From assembly GCA_036346375.1 (NCBI GenBank), contig CM070500.1, positions 73,908,525 to 73,972,524 on the forward strand: DNA of 64,000 nucleotides, written 5' to 3'. Origin of the DNA: Guadua angustifolia. Lineage: Eukaryota; Streptophyta; Magnoliopsida; Poales; Poaceae. Under the pieces are notes generated by a model that was not told the DNA's origin, ran no database searches, and saw nothing but the letters and a program-made list of their open reading frames with translations. Below are positions 23,890 through 36,221 of this stretch, one piece after another (positions within the stretch are counted from its first letter, which is position 1; the number at the start of each line of letters is the position of its first letter). The translations under genes were made by a program, and so were the position numbers.

Positions 23890-24752
23890 GAATAAGCAAT
23901 TTTTTTTAAAAAAAATTAGATTTAAGATTAGAATTTAGTACTAGTTAAAATCGACCCAAAATCTTAACTACTGAAGATCCAGAAGATTAACAAGAAAGCA
24001 TAGGTAACTTAAAACCAGCAAAAAATAAATGGAGAGACACAAGGATTTATCCTATGGTTTAGAGTCAAGCCCCTACTCCACATTAGAGCATTTCTGACGA
24101 AGTATTGTTCTTCCAAAGCTAGTCGCAGTAGACTTGGTCTCTACTAAGGTGACTCTTTCACCACTCCAGTAAGGTGAGTCCCAACCTCTCACAAATAGTG
24201 GTGGCCTTCCACAATCTCTTTTGGACAAGTCGTACCAACACCTCCTCCAAACTGTCTAGAAACACTCAGTTCCAAGAGTAATAGACTATCCATAAGTCAT
24301 GTCCCTTGGTTCACTAGTACAGCACTAACTAGACTAAGTTGGGAGCAAAACACTTAGAAAGTGTAGAATTTGAGTTTAAAGGTGGAGCACAGTCTCCTTG
24401 ATGGAATGAGAGCTTTAAGATGCTAAAAGATCAAGAAAATGAAAAATCTTACAAAAGAATACTCTAGCAGTGCTTATATAGCTATTTGAACAGTAGCTAA
24501 CCGTTACACCTACCACAGTAGCCGTCGGATGTGTCAGACTGTCAAAAATAGACTAACACAACTGCTATGAACTTAACTTGATTAGGCTTAAAAATCCGTT
24601 CTTTGTACTCCGGACCAATATTATAGAAATGAGTATTTGCGTCGGACTAAACCAGCTTGGTCCGTCGTACATGGGTCTTAAGAGAAATTAGGTCCGGTGA
24701 AAAGATGTGTATTTGAATATATGCACAGAAACGAAAATATTTGATCCACCAT
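23890..24752 (-). mobile_element. Older LTR-like repeat, left part (interrupted by the copia element)
   Basis: Reading on the minus strand, a TATA-like TATATAAGC (about 24475) and a long T/A-rich region at 23890-23920 resemble an LTR. The right flank of the copia insertion (36222-36660) has the same style of short GGTCCG/CCGGAC phrases, so the two flanks probably belong to one element. No coding part is seen, so it may be a solo LTR. Limits are not resolved. Confidence 0.4.
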
Positions 24753-26230
24753 TGAAAGCATCTAGGCCCCCATGAGGTGTTGGTTTTGATAATTAATGAC
24801 AATCACGCTAAAAGGACTAACGATGTTTGTGCAAGTTAGTCGAAAACAGGATAATTGTATTCCTCGGAAGATGTTGGATGGCTTCAAGTGCTAAATGGAA
24901 GGAGTACGCGTAAAAGAAGCTAAAGAAGTGAAGGTATCAATCTTAGAAGTATTTTCTAGTTTTTTCACCGATCTCGGAGTTGAGAAAAAGATCGGATTTT
25001 TAGGATAGTCGTCGTACTATTAAGAGGGACTTGGTTTGGGCATTAAAACTTGAAAGTGCATTTTAATATGGCTCATTAGTTCATCCGTGAAATCATGCAT
25101 TCGAGAGATAAAACAAAATCTGGAAAATTTCCCAAGTCCCAGTTACTAAAGCTTGTCAGACGGTAGTAATCAAGAAGTCTTGTACTACCGCACCATAGTT
25201 GGCGGTAGCTATATTCCAGAGGGCAGGATTTCGGAAAGTCCATCGGCCGGCACTACCGCTAGGGTTGGACGGTAGTACCGCAAATGCGGTACTACCGCAC
25301 CTAAGCCTGCGGTAGCTTTATTCCAGAGCGATTATTTTTTTTGATTAATTTGATGCAGATTACTCAAGCACCCATGGGCGATAATACCGCCATATATAAA
25401 AAATTTATGGACTACGTGTCGGTCGATTATTGCGCCGTATAGTCGTTAGTCAGTAGGTGCTTGATACTCTAAGCCCCTAGAGGCGGTAATCCTACCTTGG
25501 CGCAAAATCAGGAAGAAGTGCAGATAACGGCTAGTTTGTGTGGGGTGGGGTTATAAATACCCCCCCACCTGTATGTTGGGCTGGTTGGTGACTCCATTGA
25601 ATACTCTTGAGCCCTAGAAACACTCTCCACTCTCTTGTGCATTGAATTGTTGATTCTTGAGTGTTGGAGAGCTAAAATTGAGTGCATTGCATTAGTGAGC
25701 CATATTGATTGCACTCTTGAGATTCAAGCCCGCATCAAGTTTGTTACTCTTGGAGGTTGCCGCCTCCTAGACGGCTTGGAGGCGTGAGGCTTCCGGTGAT
25801 CTTCACAAGGAGGTTGTGTGAAGACCCGTGGTTGTGAAGGCCTGGCTCGCCTACCCTGAGCGGGAAGAGCTATCGCTAGTGATCGGGAAGGCTCAAGCGA
25901 GTGGAGCCGGCTTGAAGAAATTCAAGCTACCTCAGCGTGGAGTAGGGGAGACCGCAAGTCTCGAGACCACGAGAAAAATTCTCTTCGCATCCATTGTGGT
26001 TTGCTTGTTTTTATTCTCGTGAGATTCTAGCTATTTGATTCTTGTGTGACTACTTGCTTAGCAAATTAATATACTTGCGTAGTGATATTATCTTGTGATC
26101 ACTAAAATTGTTAAGAATTAAATTAGGCAAAACTATTACTTGTTCTCAAGAATCATTAAACTTGAGTTTAGTGATAGAAATTTTAGAAAAGCCTATTCAC
26201 CCCCCCTCTAGGCTCATCCTCGATCTTACA
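24753..26230 (+). repeat. 5' LTR of the copia element
   Basis: 1478 bp. A CTACCGC/GCGGTAG-rich segment (25140-25480) includes a perfect 13 bp fold-back at 25270-25297. A candidate TATA element, GGTTATAAATACCCC, lies at 25547-25562. The primer binding site follows after two bases. Confidence 0.95.
25270..25297. repeat. Perfect 13 bp inverted repeat with 2 nt centre in the 5' LTR
   Basis: Arms CGGTAGTACCGCA and TGCGGTACTACCG around AA. It lies about 280 bp upstream of the TATA-like element. The equivalent place in the 3' LTR (about 35255-35285) has lost symmetry. Confidence 0.9.
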
Positions 26231-26232
26231 AG

Positions 26233-26244
26233 TGGTATCAGAGC
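26233..26244 (+). promoter_or_regulatory. Primer binding site (initiator Met tRNA)
   Basis: TGGTATCAGAGC two bases after the 5' LTR. This is the standard minus-strand primer site of plant copia elements. Confidence 0.95.
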
Positions 26245-26284
26245 TTGGTCTCTCTATTTTGGCTTTACCGCCTAGAGAGCAAGG

Positions 26285-28018
26285 ATGGCCAACGAGGGTA
26301 TATCAATTGGAAAAGCTCCTTTTTTTATGGTACAAATTATTCGTATTGGAAAATTCGTATGACGGTTTACCTTAAGGCTATGAGTCCAAATATATGGAGA
26401 ATTGTCAATGAGGGTTATGTTGTGACCACCGGTGCCACTTTAAATGAGGAACAAAATGAAAGATTTATTCATTTAAATGCTCAAGCTATGAATGCTATCT
26501 TTGGTGCCTTAAATGCGGATGAATTTAATCGTGTAAGTAATTTAGAAACCGCACATGAAATTTGGAATACATTGTCGGAAATTCATGAAGGGATATCCAC
26601 CGTTAAGGAAGCTAAATTGCATATGCTTAGAGTTAAATATGAAAGTTTCATTATGTTGCCTCATGAGAATATTAATGAAATGTATTCTAGATTAAACAAT
26701 ATTGTTAACGAGCTCAAGGGTCTTGGTACGACCTTGAGTGATGTTGATATTGTCAGGAAAATGCTAAGAGCTCTTCCGGAGAAATATGAAACATTGGTTA
26801 CACTATTTCTCAACTCATGGAATTGCCAAGGATGACGCCAACCGGTCTTCTCGGCAATCTCATCACCAACGAGCTTTACAAGAAAGACAAGGAAGAATTA
26901 TTGGAACAAAGCTCTTCCAAAAGAAGAACATCGCATTCAAAGCTAAGGCGAGTCAAGCGATGAAGACTCCGAAGATGAAGACACCGAGGTGGAAATGGCG
27001 CTTCTAGTAAGAAGAATGAAGAAGTTTATGAGAAGACGCTCAAACTTTAGCGGTCCGCAAAGGTACAAGAAAGGGCAAAATTCTAGCACTAACCGTTATG
27101 CTAATATTGATGTTATGAATGTGATGAAAAGGGACACATAGCCTCGCATTGCCCCAAGAAGAAGGATGACAAAGACAAATCACCCAAGAAGAAGAAGTTC
27201 TTTCAAGGCAAGAAGAAGCTATTCAAGAAATTCCAAAAGGATGGCAAGGGTGAAGCCCATATTGGTGAGTGGGATTCCGAGGAGGAATACTCGGATTCCG
27301 ATTCGTCCGAAGACGAAGCACCTTCAAAGAAGAAGGGTTTTGCCGGTGTTGCCATCAAGGAGGCTTCGTTGCCTTTCGTCACTCCTTTATGCCTCATGGC
27401 TAGAGGAGAAACTAAGGTAAACTCTAACGAAAATGATGAACCATCATATGATGAGCTAATGGACATGCTAGAAGAATTAAATGAATATCTTGGCAAAGAA
27501 AAATCAAAATTTAAGGTTCTAAAGAAAGAATTCCTAACTCTCAAAAATTCATATGATGAGCTAAAGGAAGATCATGAAACTCTACTTGTCAAGAATAATT
27601 CAAAATTAACAAATGATATTGGTATCGAGTGTGATATTATAAATGACTTGCCTAGACTAGCAAATACCTCATCTCATGTAGAAAAATCAAGCATATCTAC
27701 TTCATGTTGTGATTTAGTTAATTTATCATGTTCTAGTGCTAGTTCATGTCATGAAAATTTAATTGTTGAGAATGATGAACTTAAGAAGCAAGTAAGTAAA
27801 CAAAATCAAAGTCTAGATAGATGCTTCAAGGGTAAGGACACCTTAAATAAAATTTTGGGTAGTCAAAGATGCTCCTATAATAAAGAAGGTTTAGGTTATA
27901 TCCCCAAAAAGAACAAGAAAATGAATAACAAGGCTCCGCGTTTTGTTAAATCAAATGGTAAATTTTGTTATAAATGCCATGAAGTAGGACATCTAGCGAA
28001 TAATTGTACTTTTGAGTA
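26285..28018 (+). pseudogene. Copia gag with two CCHC zinc knuckles (frameshifted)
   Basis: The natural start is ATG 26285 (MANEGISIGKAPFF). The frame is lost in a run of seven T at 26320-26326. The main gag body (to 26835) has NYSYWKIRM and LNEEQNERFIHLNAQAMNA, a UBN2-type gag domain. Knuckle one, CYECDEKGHIASHC, is at 27111-27152. A coiled coil follows (27430-27600). Knuckle two, CYKCHEVGHLANNC, is at 27966-28007. Two knuckles far apart suit SIRE gag. At least three frame changes occur. Confidence 0.85.
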
Positions 28019-28199
28019 AATCGTCTAAGGATAACATTCATGATTCATGTTATGTACTTAAAAGGGATAGAAATGGTAAAATTTTTGCTAAGTTTGTTGG
28101 GACCCCGATATTTGGCCAAAGAAAGAAAGCCATTTGGGTTCCCAAAACCTTGGTCACTAACCTCCAAGGACCCAAACAAATTTGGGTACCTAAAAAGGT

Positions 28200-31100
28200 T
28201 TGATTCTCTTTTGTAGGTGAACTACAAAACCGGTGGACGGACATTGGGTGTTGGATAGTGGGTGCACCCAACACATGACCGTGACCTAAGATGTTCACTA
28301 CCTTTGATTCGGGAAATGGACAAAATGACAAGATCACGTTTGGGGATAATAGCAAAGGAAAGGTTTTAGGCTTAGGTAAAATTGCCATATCAAATGACCT
28401 CTTCATTTCAAATGTCTCCTTAGTTGAAACATTAAATTTCAATTTGCTATCCGTCGCTCAAATTTGTGATCTTGATCTTATTTGCACATTCTCTAAAAAT
28501 GATGTTATTACAAAAGAAAATGATAATTCACTAGTGTTTAAAGGATTTAGATTTGGAAATTTGTATTTAGTTGATTTCACTTCAAATGATTCATGTCTTC
28601 AAACTTGCTTAATGGCTAAAACTTCCTTAGGATGGTTATGGCATAGAAGACTAGCTCATGTTGGAATGATTCAACTTAAAAGTTATTTAAAATGATTTAG
28701 TTGTGGGCTTGAAAGATGTGAAGTTTGAGAAAAATCGACTTTGTAGTGCTTGTCAAGCCGGTAAACAAGTCGCTAGTTCTCATCCTCAAAAGTATCATGT
28801 CCACCTCTAGACCATTAGAGCTCTTACATATGGATTTATTTGGTCCGACAACTTATAAAAGCATTAGGGGTAATTCTTATTGTTTAGTCATCGTTGACGA
28901 TTACTCTAGATATCGTGGGTATTCTTTCTAGATGACAAATCCAAACCTCCAATATATTCAAAAGGTTTGCAAAAAGAGCTCAAAATGAATTTGACTTTAT
29001 AATAAAGAAAATCCGTAGTGATAATGGCTCCGAATTTAAAAACACAAGAATTGAAGATTATTGTGATGAAATTGGAATAAAGCACGAACTTTCCGCAACC
29101 TACACTCCGGAGCAAAATGGAGTTGTGGAACGGAAAAATCGTACATTAATTGAAATGGAAAGAACGATGTTAGATGAATATAGTACGTCCGATAGTTTTT
29201 GGGCGGAAGCCATTAATACCGCTTGCCATGCTACAAATAGACTCTATTTGCATCGACTTTTGAAAAAGACCTCTTATGAGCTTCTTGTTGGAAGAAGGCC
29301 GAACATTTCTTATTTTCGAGTATTCGGTTGCAAATGCTATATCTTGAAAAAGGGTGTTCGGCTTTCCAAATTTCAAAGTCGGTGTGATAAAGGGTTTTTG
29401 TTAGGATATTCTTCAAATAGCAAAGCTTATCGAGTTTTTAATAAAAACAAAGGATTTGTAGAAGAAACGTGTGATGTTGAATTTGATGAAACTAACGGCT
29501 CTCAAGAAGAGCAAGAAAATTTGGATGATGAAGGTGAAGAAGGCCTAAGAGAAGCAATGAAGAATATGACAATTGGAGACGTGAAGCCGGAAGTGGATAA
29601 GCAAGATCAATCTTCATCTATTCAAGTCGAGCCGTCAACCTCCGCAACTCCGAGTCGAATACAAGAAATAGATGAAGATGACAAAAATGACGAGCAACAA
29701 ATTCAACCACTACCTCAAAGGATTCACCACGACCTCTCCAAAGATCATCCAATAGATCAAATATTGGGTGACGTGAGTAAGGGCGTTCAAACTCGATCCC
29801 GTGTTGCTTCTTTTTGCGAACATTATTCGTTTGTATCCTCAATTGAACCAACTCATGTAGATGAAGCATTAGTTGATCCAGATTGGGTAAATGCTATGCA
29901 TGAAGAATTAAATAATTTTGCTCGCAATGATGTTTGGACATTAGTAGAAAGACCCAAAGAATATAATGTAATTGGCACAAAATGAGTTTTTCGTAATAAA
30001 CAAGATGAAAATAGTGTTGTAGTAAGAAATAAAGCTAGATTAGTGGCGCAAGGTTTCACTCAAATTGAAGGATTAGATTTCGGTGAAACTTTCGCACCCG
30101 TAGCTAGGTTAGAAGCCATTAGAATTTTACTTGCATTTGCATCAAGCTTTGACATTAAGTTATATCAAATGGATGTAAAGAGTGCGTTCTTAAATGGACA
30201 AATATCCGAATTGGTATTTGTTGAACAACCTCCCGGTTTTGAAAATTTCAAATATCCTAATCATGTTTACAAACTCTCTAAGGCTTATACGGACTCAAAC
30301 AAGCTCCTAGAGCATGGTATGAGCGACTTAGAGATTTTCTACTCTCAAAGGGTTTCAAAATTGGGAAGGTTGATACAACGCTCTTTACAAAAATAATTGA
30401 TGATGAATTCTTTGTGTGTCAAATATATGTTGATGATATCATTTTCGGTTCTACTAACGAAGACTTTTGCAAAGAATTTGGTGACATGATGTCTAGGGAG
30501 TTTGAAATGTCAATGATCGGGGAGTTGAGTTTCTTCCTTGGACTCCAAATTAAGCAACTCAAGAATGGGACGTTCGTAAGCCAAATCAAATACACGAAGG
30601 ATCTTCTCAAAAGATTTGGCATGGAGGACGCAAAGCCGATCAAGACTCCAATGGCATCAAACGGGCATCTCGACTTAAATGAGGGAGGTAAACCGGTAGA
30701 CTTAAAGCTTTATAGATCAATGATTGGTAGCTTGCTCTACCTTACCTCATCTAGGCCCGATATTATGTTTAGTGTTTGCATGTGTGCTCGCTTTCAAGCT
30801 TCTCCCAAAGAATGTCATTTAGTTGCCGTAAAAAGAATTCTAAGATATTTAAAGCATTCCTCAAACATAGGGTTATGGTATCCTAAAGGTGCAAAATTTG
30901 ATTTAATTGGATATTCGGATTCGGATTATGCGGGTTGTAAAGTGGATAGAAAGAGCACCTCCGGGAGTTGTCAATTGCTAGGTAGATCCCTAGTTTCATG
31001 GTTCTCCAAGAAACAAAATTTCGTAGCTTTGTCCACCGCCGAAGCCGAATACATATCCGCCGTAGTTGTTGCGCTCAATTGTTATGGATGAGGCAAACTT

Positions 31101-31320
31101 TAATGGATTATGGAATTACTTTTAAGAAGGTGCCTCTCTTATGTGATAATGAAAGCGCAGTTAAAATAGCCAATAACCCGTCCAACACTCAAGAACAAAA
31201 CACATTGATATCCGTCATCATTTCTTGAGAGATCATGTATGTAAAGGGATATTGAGATTAGTCACATCGAATGGAAAATCAATTAGCGGATATACTCACT
31301 AAACCCTAGATGAGACTAGA
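28200..31320 (+). pseudogene. Copia pol: protease, integrase, reverse transcriptase, RNase H (decayed)
   Basis: The protease motif DSGCTQHMT is near 28254. The pre-integrase motif LWHRRLAHVGM is near 28640. Integrase has LLHMDLFGPTTY (28825) and TPEQNGVVERKNRT (29105-29145). RT has ARLVAQGFTQIEGLDFGETF (30032-30095), MDVKSAFLNG and the catalytic YVDDIIFGS (30427). RNase H has GYSDSDYAGCKVDRKSTSG (30910-30965). The end is near NQLADILTKP at 31305. A TGA stop at 29983 and other stops and shifts interrupt it, so it is not functional as read. Confidence 0.9.
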
Positions 31321-32702
31321 TTTTGTAAATTGAGGAATGAATTAAATGTCATTGATATCTCTAATGTGGCTTAAGTGAAATTCCTTGGTTGCTTAAATTG
31401 GTCTTTATTTGGTATATGTTCTTTAGATGAGTCTCACATCAAGGGGAGTAATATGCAATTTATGTATATATCACATCCCTAAAATGTGGAAAATTGAAGT
31501 TTGTGCTATAAATATCTTAAAAACTTAAAACTAGACTTTATAAGTCAAAACTACTTGGAAATAATCTATTTTGGATTTACAAAATACAAAGGATTCACAA
31601 ATCTTCATTTAAAACTTATTATAACATAAACCTTATCTTTTGGAACTTATATCATAATTATAACCTTCTCTATGTTTATAATGAAACAAAACTTTTGCTT
31701 TTCAAAAGCTTAATAAAATTCAAAAATCTTGATCTATATTGATCTAATAAAGGCACATCTTGAGTTTTGCCCAAAGAGCTAGAATGGCCATATTTCTAGT
31801 TTCTTTTGTGGTATTTCAACTCGAACAAGTCAATTCATTATTTCTCATTTGGATGTGTTTAAAGTTTTTACTTTGTGCCTATCTTGATTGATTTGCTCCC
31901 ATTTATATTCAATCTCTTGATACATCATCTCATGAGAAATCTTCGCAATCAAATTCGCTCAAATTCACGCCATTTCACCTTTCCCTAAGACTACGGTTGC
32001 TTGACGGCCAGTAGTACATAAGTCTTGACCTCTATCGGGTCGAGGAGCGGTAGTACTTCGCTTCGCTCAGAATTTGTGGGGCCACCTCAAATTTCGCCAG
32101 TTCTCTCCTTCTCTCTCTTCTTCTTTTCTTCTCACCAAACCTCCTCCTCTTCCATTCCCGTGTGGCTCTCATCTCTCTCTCTCAAACCCTAAAACTCATC
32201 CTCTCCAAATCTTGAAGTTTTGTGGGGATTTGTCCATCAAATTTAATCATTGTGTCCTTCTCCTCCGAAAGGTATCATTTCTCCTCATTATTCTCTTTTG
32301 GTTCATCTCCTTTGAGCAATCTAGGGCTTGAATAATTGTTGAAAATATGTAAACTTGAAATAAAGTCAAATCCTTGAAGATTAGGTCTAAAATAGAAGTT
32401 CTTGATCTCCTCTAGGCCTTAATCTCTATCTAAATTGCAAAGTTCCTTTACATTGTCTCAAAATTCGCTCAAAACCCCCCCAAATCGCGCTCGGGCGGCA
32501 CTACCGGCCACCGGGAGCGGTAGTACCGACTTTCTTGGTACTACCGCCTCGATAGCGGTAGTGCCGCCATGTCATGCAAAGACCTCCTTTTGAGCAGTTT
32601 TGAGGGGATATTCATCTATAACACCTATACATTTTATTCCTATCTTGTAAAATCCAATCCGTTCAATACTCATGTTCCTTTTTCCTTGAAATCTACTAGA
32701 CC
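31321..32702 (+). other. Non-coding spacer between pol and ORF3 of the copia element
   Basis: T-rich leader-like DNA. GGGGAGTAATATG follows soon after pol (31443). Near its end lies a fold-back GCGGTAGTACC/GGTACTACCGC (32517-32527 and 32537-32547), the same motif as in the LTR. It ends at the ORF3 start. Possibly a leader or splice region for ORF3. Confidence 0.5.
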
Positions 32703-34218
32703 ATGCCTCGCACTAAAGTCACCGGAACCGGTCCATCTGGCGGGGGCAAAGGTGGAAGGAAGACAACAAAGAGTCGCGGTGTTCCCACTCCGGACACGGA
32801 CACTGATGATAGCGACAATTCTTTCACCGTCGCCATGAGGACCACAAGGGCAAAAGGAAGGGTCTTGCTGAGCCTTCCTAGGCTAAAAAGAGAAAAGTTC
32901 CCACTTTGCTCCGCAAATAACTGGCAGCGATGATGAGACTGAGAGTGACAGTGAGGAGAGCTCAGAGGAAGAAGAAGTGGTGCCGCCAGTTGGAAGGAAT
33001 GATCCCTCTCAAATCAAAGGCGATGACTATTATGCTCGCAGAAGTCAAAACTTGTATCTCCAACCTCGCTCCGCCCCAAATCCAAAGTTCCATTCCTTAT
33101 TTCAGCAGAGGGTGTTTGAGCAAATATATCTGGAGAAGGATTTTGCAAACCAACGCTGGGTCAGTTGGAAGCACATCCGTGAGCAGCCTGAGTTTGCTGG
33201 CATACCGGAACTGTTTGGTGGAGCTGGTCTGTATAACTTCCTCGGTACAAGGGTTGATTATAATGAAAAGGTCATCAAGCAATTCTATGCGACGCTTTAT
33301 GTGTCTGAAAACCTCGAGCAAATCACCTGGATGACTGACACCACTAAATACACTGCTTCCAAGGATGACTTTGAGCATGCACTAGGAATTTTCCATAGCC
33401 AGTACCCAAAAATCCATGACGAACCTCCTCTGTCTTTGGATCAGGCGGCAGTTTTCTATGACCAGTCTCATAACTTCAGAATTGGGAACTCAGCCGGTCT
33501 GCAACTCCAACCAAGCATGGTGAACAAGATCATTCGTGTCACTATTCATCCGAAGAGTGGAAATTTCGATGCCGTAAGAGGTCATGCTTGGAATGTCATT
33601 GCAAAGGTCATGGCGAGGGAGAAGTTTGATGTGGTGGACTTCCTAATAAGGGAGATGTCTCAATCGGCTAGGGATAGAGGGAAGACCATCTATTTTGCTC
33701 CGTACATCATGGCGCTCATCCGGAGAGTCGCCGAGTATAATGGTGCCACCCCTACTCCTCATAAGCCGTACAAGCCTCGTGTTGCTCCTCCTCAAGTCCT
33801 ACATCACATCGCCGAGCAAGCCGCTCAAGCAAGAGCTCAAGCCGAGCAAGCAGCCCAAGCCCAAGCTCAAGCCGCTCAAGCTGCTTCCGTGCCCGATGCC
33901 TATCTTGCCAGCCTTGAGACTCTCCGTTCCGACATGATGGCTGGATTTGCGCGACAAGAATCTTACATGCAAGGCCAGTTTGCACTTGTTATGGAGCTTC
34001 AATATCAGAATCGCGAAATGGTTGAGGATGTCCGAGAGCGTCTGGGTTCGCTTAGCACCTCCTTTGATCACTATCGCTCCTACCATCGATCGTGTCGGCG
34101 TGTCGTCCGGATAGCGTCGATATTCCTCCTTCCCATGATCCTCCTCCGTCATCCACCGGGATCCTTGGTCTCCTCATCCGCCACACGGCTCTACTCCACG
34201 AGATGCTTTGAGGAGTAG
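32703..34218 (+). pseudogene. Third ORF (so-called env-like) of the SIRE element, one frame break
   Basis: The start MPRTKVTGTGPSGGGKGG opens a basic, Ser/Thr-rich N-terminus. The frame is lost near 32860-32930, then resumes with an acidic linker (DETESDSEESSEEEE, about 32935-32980). A globular part follows (QRWVSWKHIREQPEFAGIPE, KQFYATLYVSE, FAPYIMALIRRVAEY), then an Ala/Gln coiled coil at 33800-33890 and a predicted helix (GFARQESYMQGQFALVMELQ). I see no signal peptide and no clear membrane segment, so the 'envelope' label is not supported by this copy. The core resembles retroelement-associated plant proteins of unknown function. The reading frame from 32932 to 34218 is open. Confidence 0.75.
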
Positions 34219-34744
34219 ACGGTTCCTTAGCGATCCTCTTTTGGTCCTTGATGACAAAGGGGAGAAGTATGAAGAATTGAAACCTTGAAGCCTTGCTTAT
34301 CTTTCTTATTGTAATAATCCTACTTAAATTGTGGTCATGTCGTCTTGAACTCCTTATGGATGCCTATGTCGTCTTGATTTTTTTATGATTTCGGTCTTGA
34401 ACTCGTTTTATGGTTCTTTTGCGCTTAAATATAAATTATCTTCTCTTATAAAGTTGTGCATTATGTCATGTTAACTCATTCCAATTATATCATCTTCATT
34501 GCCATACACAATTCATATGCAAATGTGTAAAACTTATTGTTTATCCATGGCACATTTGTAGGGGGAGCTATTCTCATTTAGCAATATTTTCATTCAAACA
34601 TATTTTTGTCCTCCAAAGACAAAATATTGCTAAATAAGAATTCCATAGTGTGAGTAATTAATTTTTTATTGGTAACTCACACTAAATATCAATTCACTTA
34701 ATTCGATTATGAGGATTGTCATCAATTACCAAAAAGGGGGAGAT
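34219..34744 (+). other. 3' untranslated region and purine tract of the copia element
   Basis: AT-rich, no ORF. It ends with the purine tract AAAAAGGGGGAGA (34731-34743) that primes plus-strand synthesis next to the 3' LTR. A phrase near 34735 (AAAGGGGGAG) matches the usual copia layout. Confidence 0.75.
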
Positions 34745-36216
34745 TGAAAGCACTAGGCCCCCATGAGGTGTTGGTTTTGATAATTAATGACAATCACGCT
34801 AAAAGGACTAACGATGTTTGTGCAAGTTAGTCAAAACAGGATAATTGTATTCCTCGGAAGATGTTGGATGGCTTCAAGTGCTAAATGGAAGGAGCAGCGT
34901 AAAAGAAGCTAAAGAAGTGAAGGTATCAATCTTAGAAGTATTTTCTAGTTTTTCACCGATCTCGGAGTTGGGAAAAAGATCGGATTTTTAGGATAGTCGC
35001 CATACTATTAAGAGGACTTGGTTTGGGCATTAAAACTTGAAAGTGCATTTTAATATGGCTCATTAGTTCATCCGTTAAATCATGTATTCGAGAGATAAAA
35101 CGAAATCGGAAAATTTCCCAAGTCCCAGATTATCAAGTGTGTCTTGGTAGTACAAGCAAAGTCTTGATACTACCGCACTATAGTTAATGATAGCTATATT
35201 CGAGAGGGCGAGATTTGGAAAGTCCATCGGCCGGCACTACCGCTAGGGTTGGGCGGTAGTACCGCAATCTTGTACTACCACACCTAAACTCATGGTAGCT
35301 TTATTCCGAGCGATTATTTTTTCGATTAATTTGGTGCGCATATTACTGCACCCATGGGCGATAATACTGCCATATATAAAAAATTTAACGACTCGTGTCG
35401 GTCACGATTATTATTGGCAGATATAGCATTATACAGCAGTCTTGCATACTACTGGCTCCTAGAGGGCTAATCTACCGCCTTGGCGCAAAATCGAGGAGAA
35501 GTGCAGATAACGGCTAGTTTGTGTGGGGTGGGGTTATAAATACCCCCACCATATGTTAAGTTGGTTGGTGACTCCATTGAATACTCTTGAGCCTAGAAAC
35601 ACTCTCCACTCTCTTGTGCATTGAATTGTTGATTCTTGAGTGTTGGAGAGCTAAAATTGAGTGCATTGCATTAGTGAGCCATATTGATTGCACTCTTGAG
35701 ATTCAAGCCCGCATCAAGTTTGTTACTCTTGGAGGTTGCCGCCTCCTAGACGGCTTGGGGGCGTGAGGCTCCGGTGATCTTCACAAGGGAGGTTGTGTGA
35801 AGACCCGGGCGGTTGTGAAGGCACGAAGCTCGCCTACCCGGAGCGGGGAAGAGCTATCGCTAGTGATCGGGGAAGGCTCAAGCGAGTGGAGCCGGCTTGA
35901 AGAAATTCAAGCTACCTCAACGTGGAGTAGGGGAGACCGCAAGTCTCGAGACCACGGAAAAATTCTCTTGCGCATCCATTGTGGTTTGCTTGTTTTTTAT
36001 TCTCGTGAGATTCTAGCTATTTGATTCTTGTGTGACTACTTGCTTAGCAAATTAATATACTTGCGTAGTGATATTATCTTGTGATCACTAAAATTGTTAA
36101 GAATTAAATTAGGCAAAACTATTACTTGTTCTCAGTAATCATTAAACTTGAGTTTAGTGATAGAAATTTTAGAAAAGCCTATTCACCCCCCCTCTAGGCT
36201 CATCCTCGATCTTACA
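34745..36216 (+). repeat. 3' LTR of the copia element
   Basis: 1472 bp. The outer parts match the 5' LTR closely, but the CTACCGC-rich segment (35140-35470) is much more diverged and shortened. Many differences are single-base indels. Confidence 0.95.
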
Positions 36217-36221
36217 ACCAT

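Larger units (their letters stand above)
24753..36216 (+). mobile_element. Full-length Ty1/copia retrotransposon, SIRE (Maximus) type, 11.46 kb
   Basis: LTRs at 24753-26230 and 34745-36216 both run TGAAAGC...CTTACA. Both outer flanks carry the duplication ACCAT (24748-24752 and 36217-36221). A primer site TGGTATCAGAGC lies at 26233-26244 and a purine tract AAAAAGGGGGAGA just before the 3' LTR. Internally it has gag with two zinc knuckles, then protease, integrase, reverse transcriptase and RNase H in copia order. A 1.4 kb spacer and a third ORF follow before the 3' LTR. LTRs of about 1.5 kb, total size and the third ORF place it in the SIRE lineage. Frames are broken by many small indels. Confidence 0.95.
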
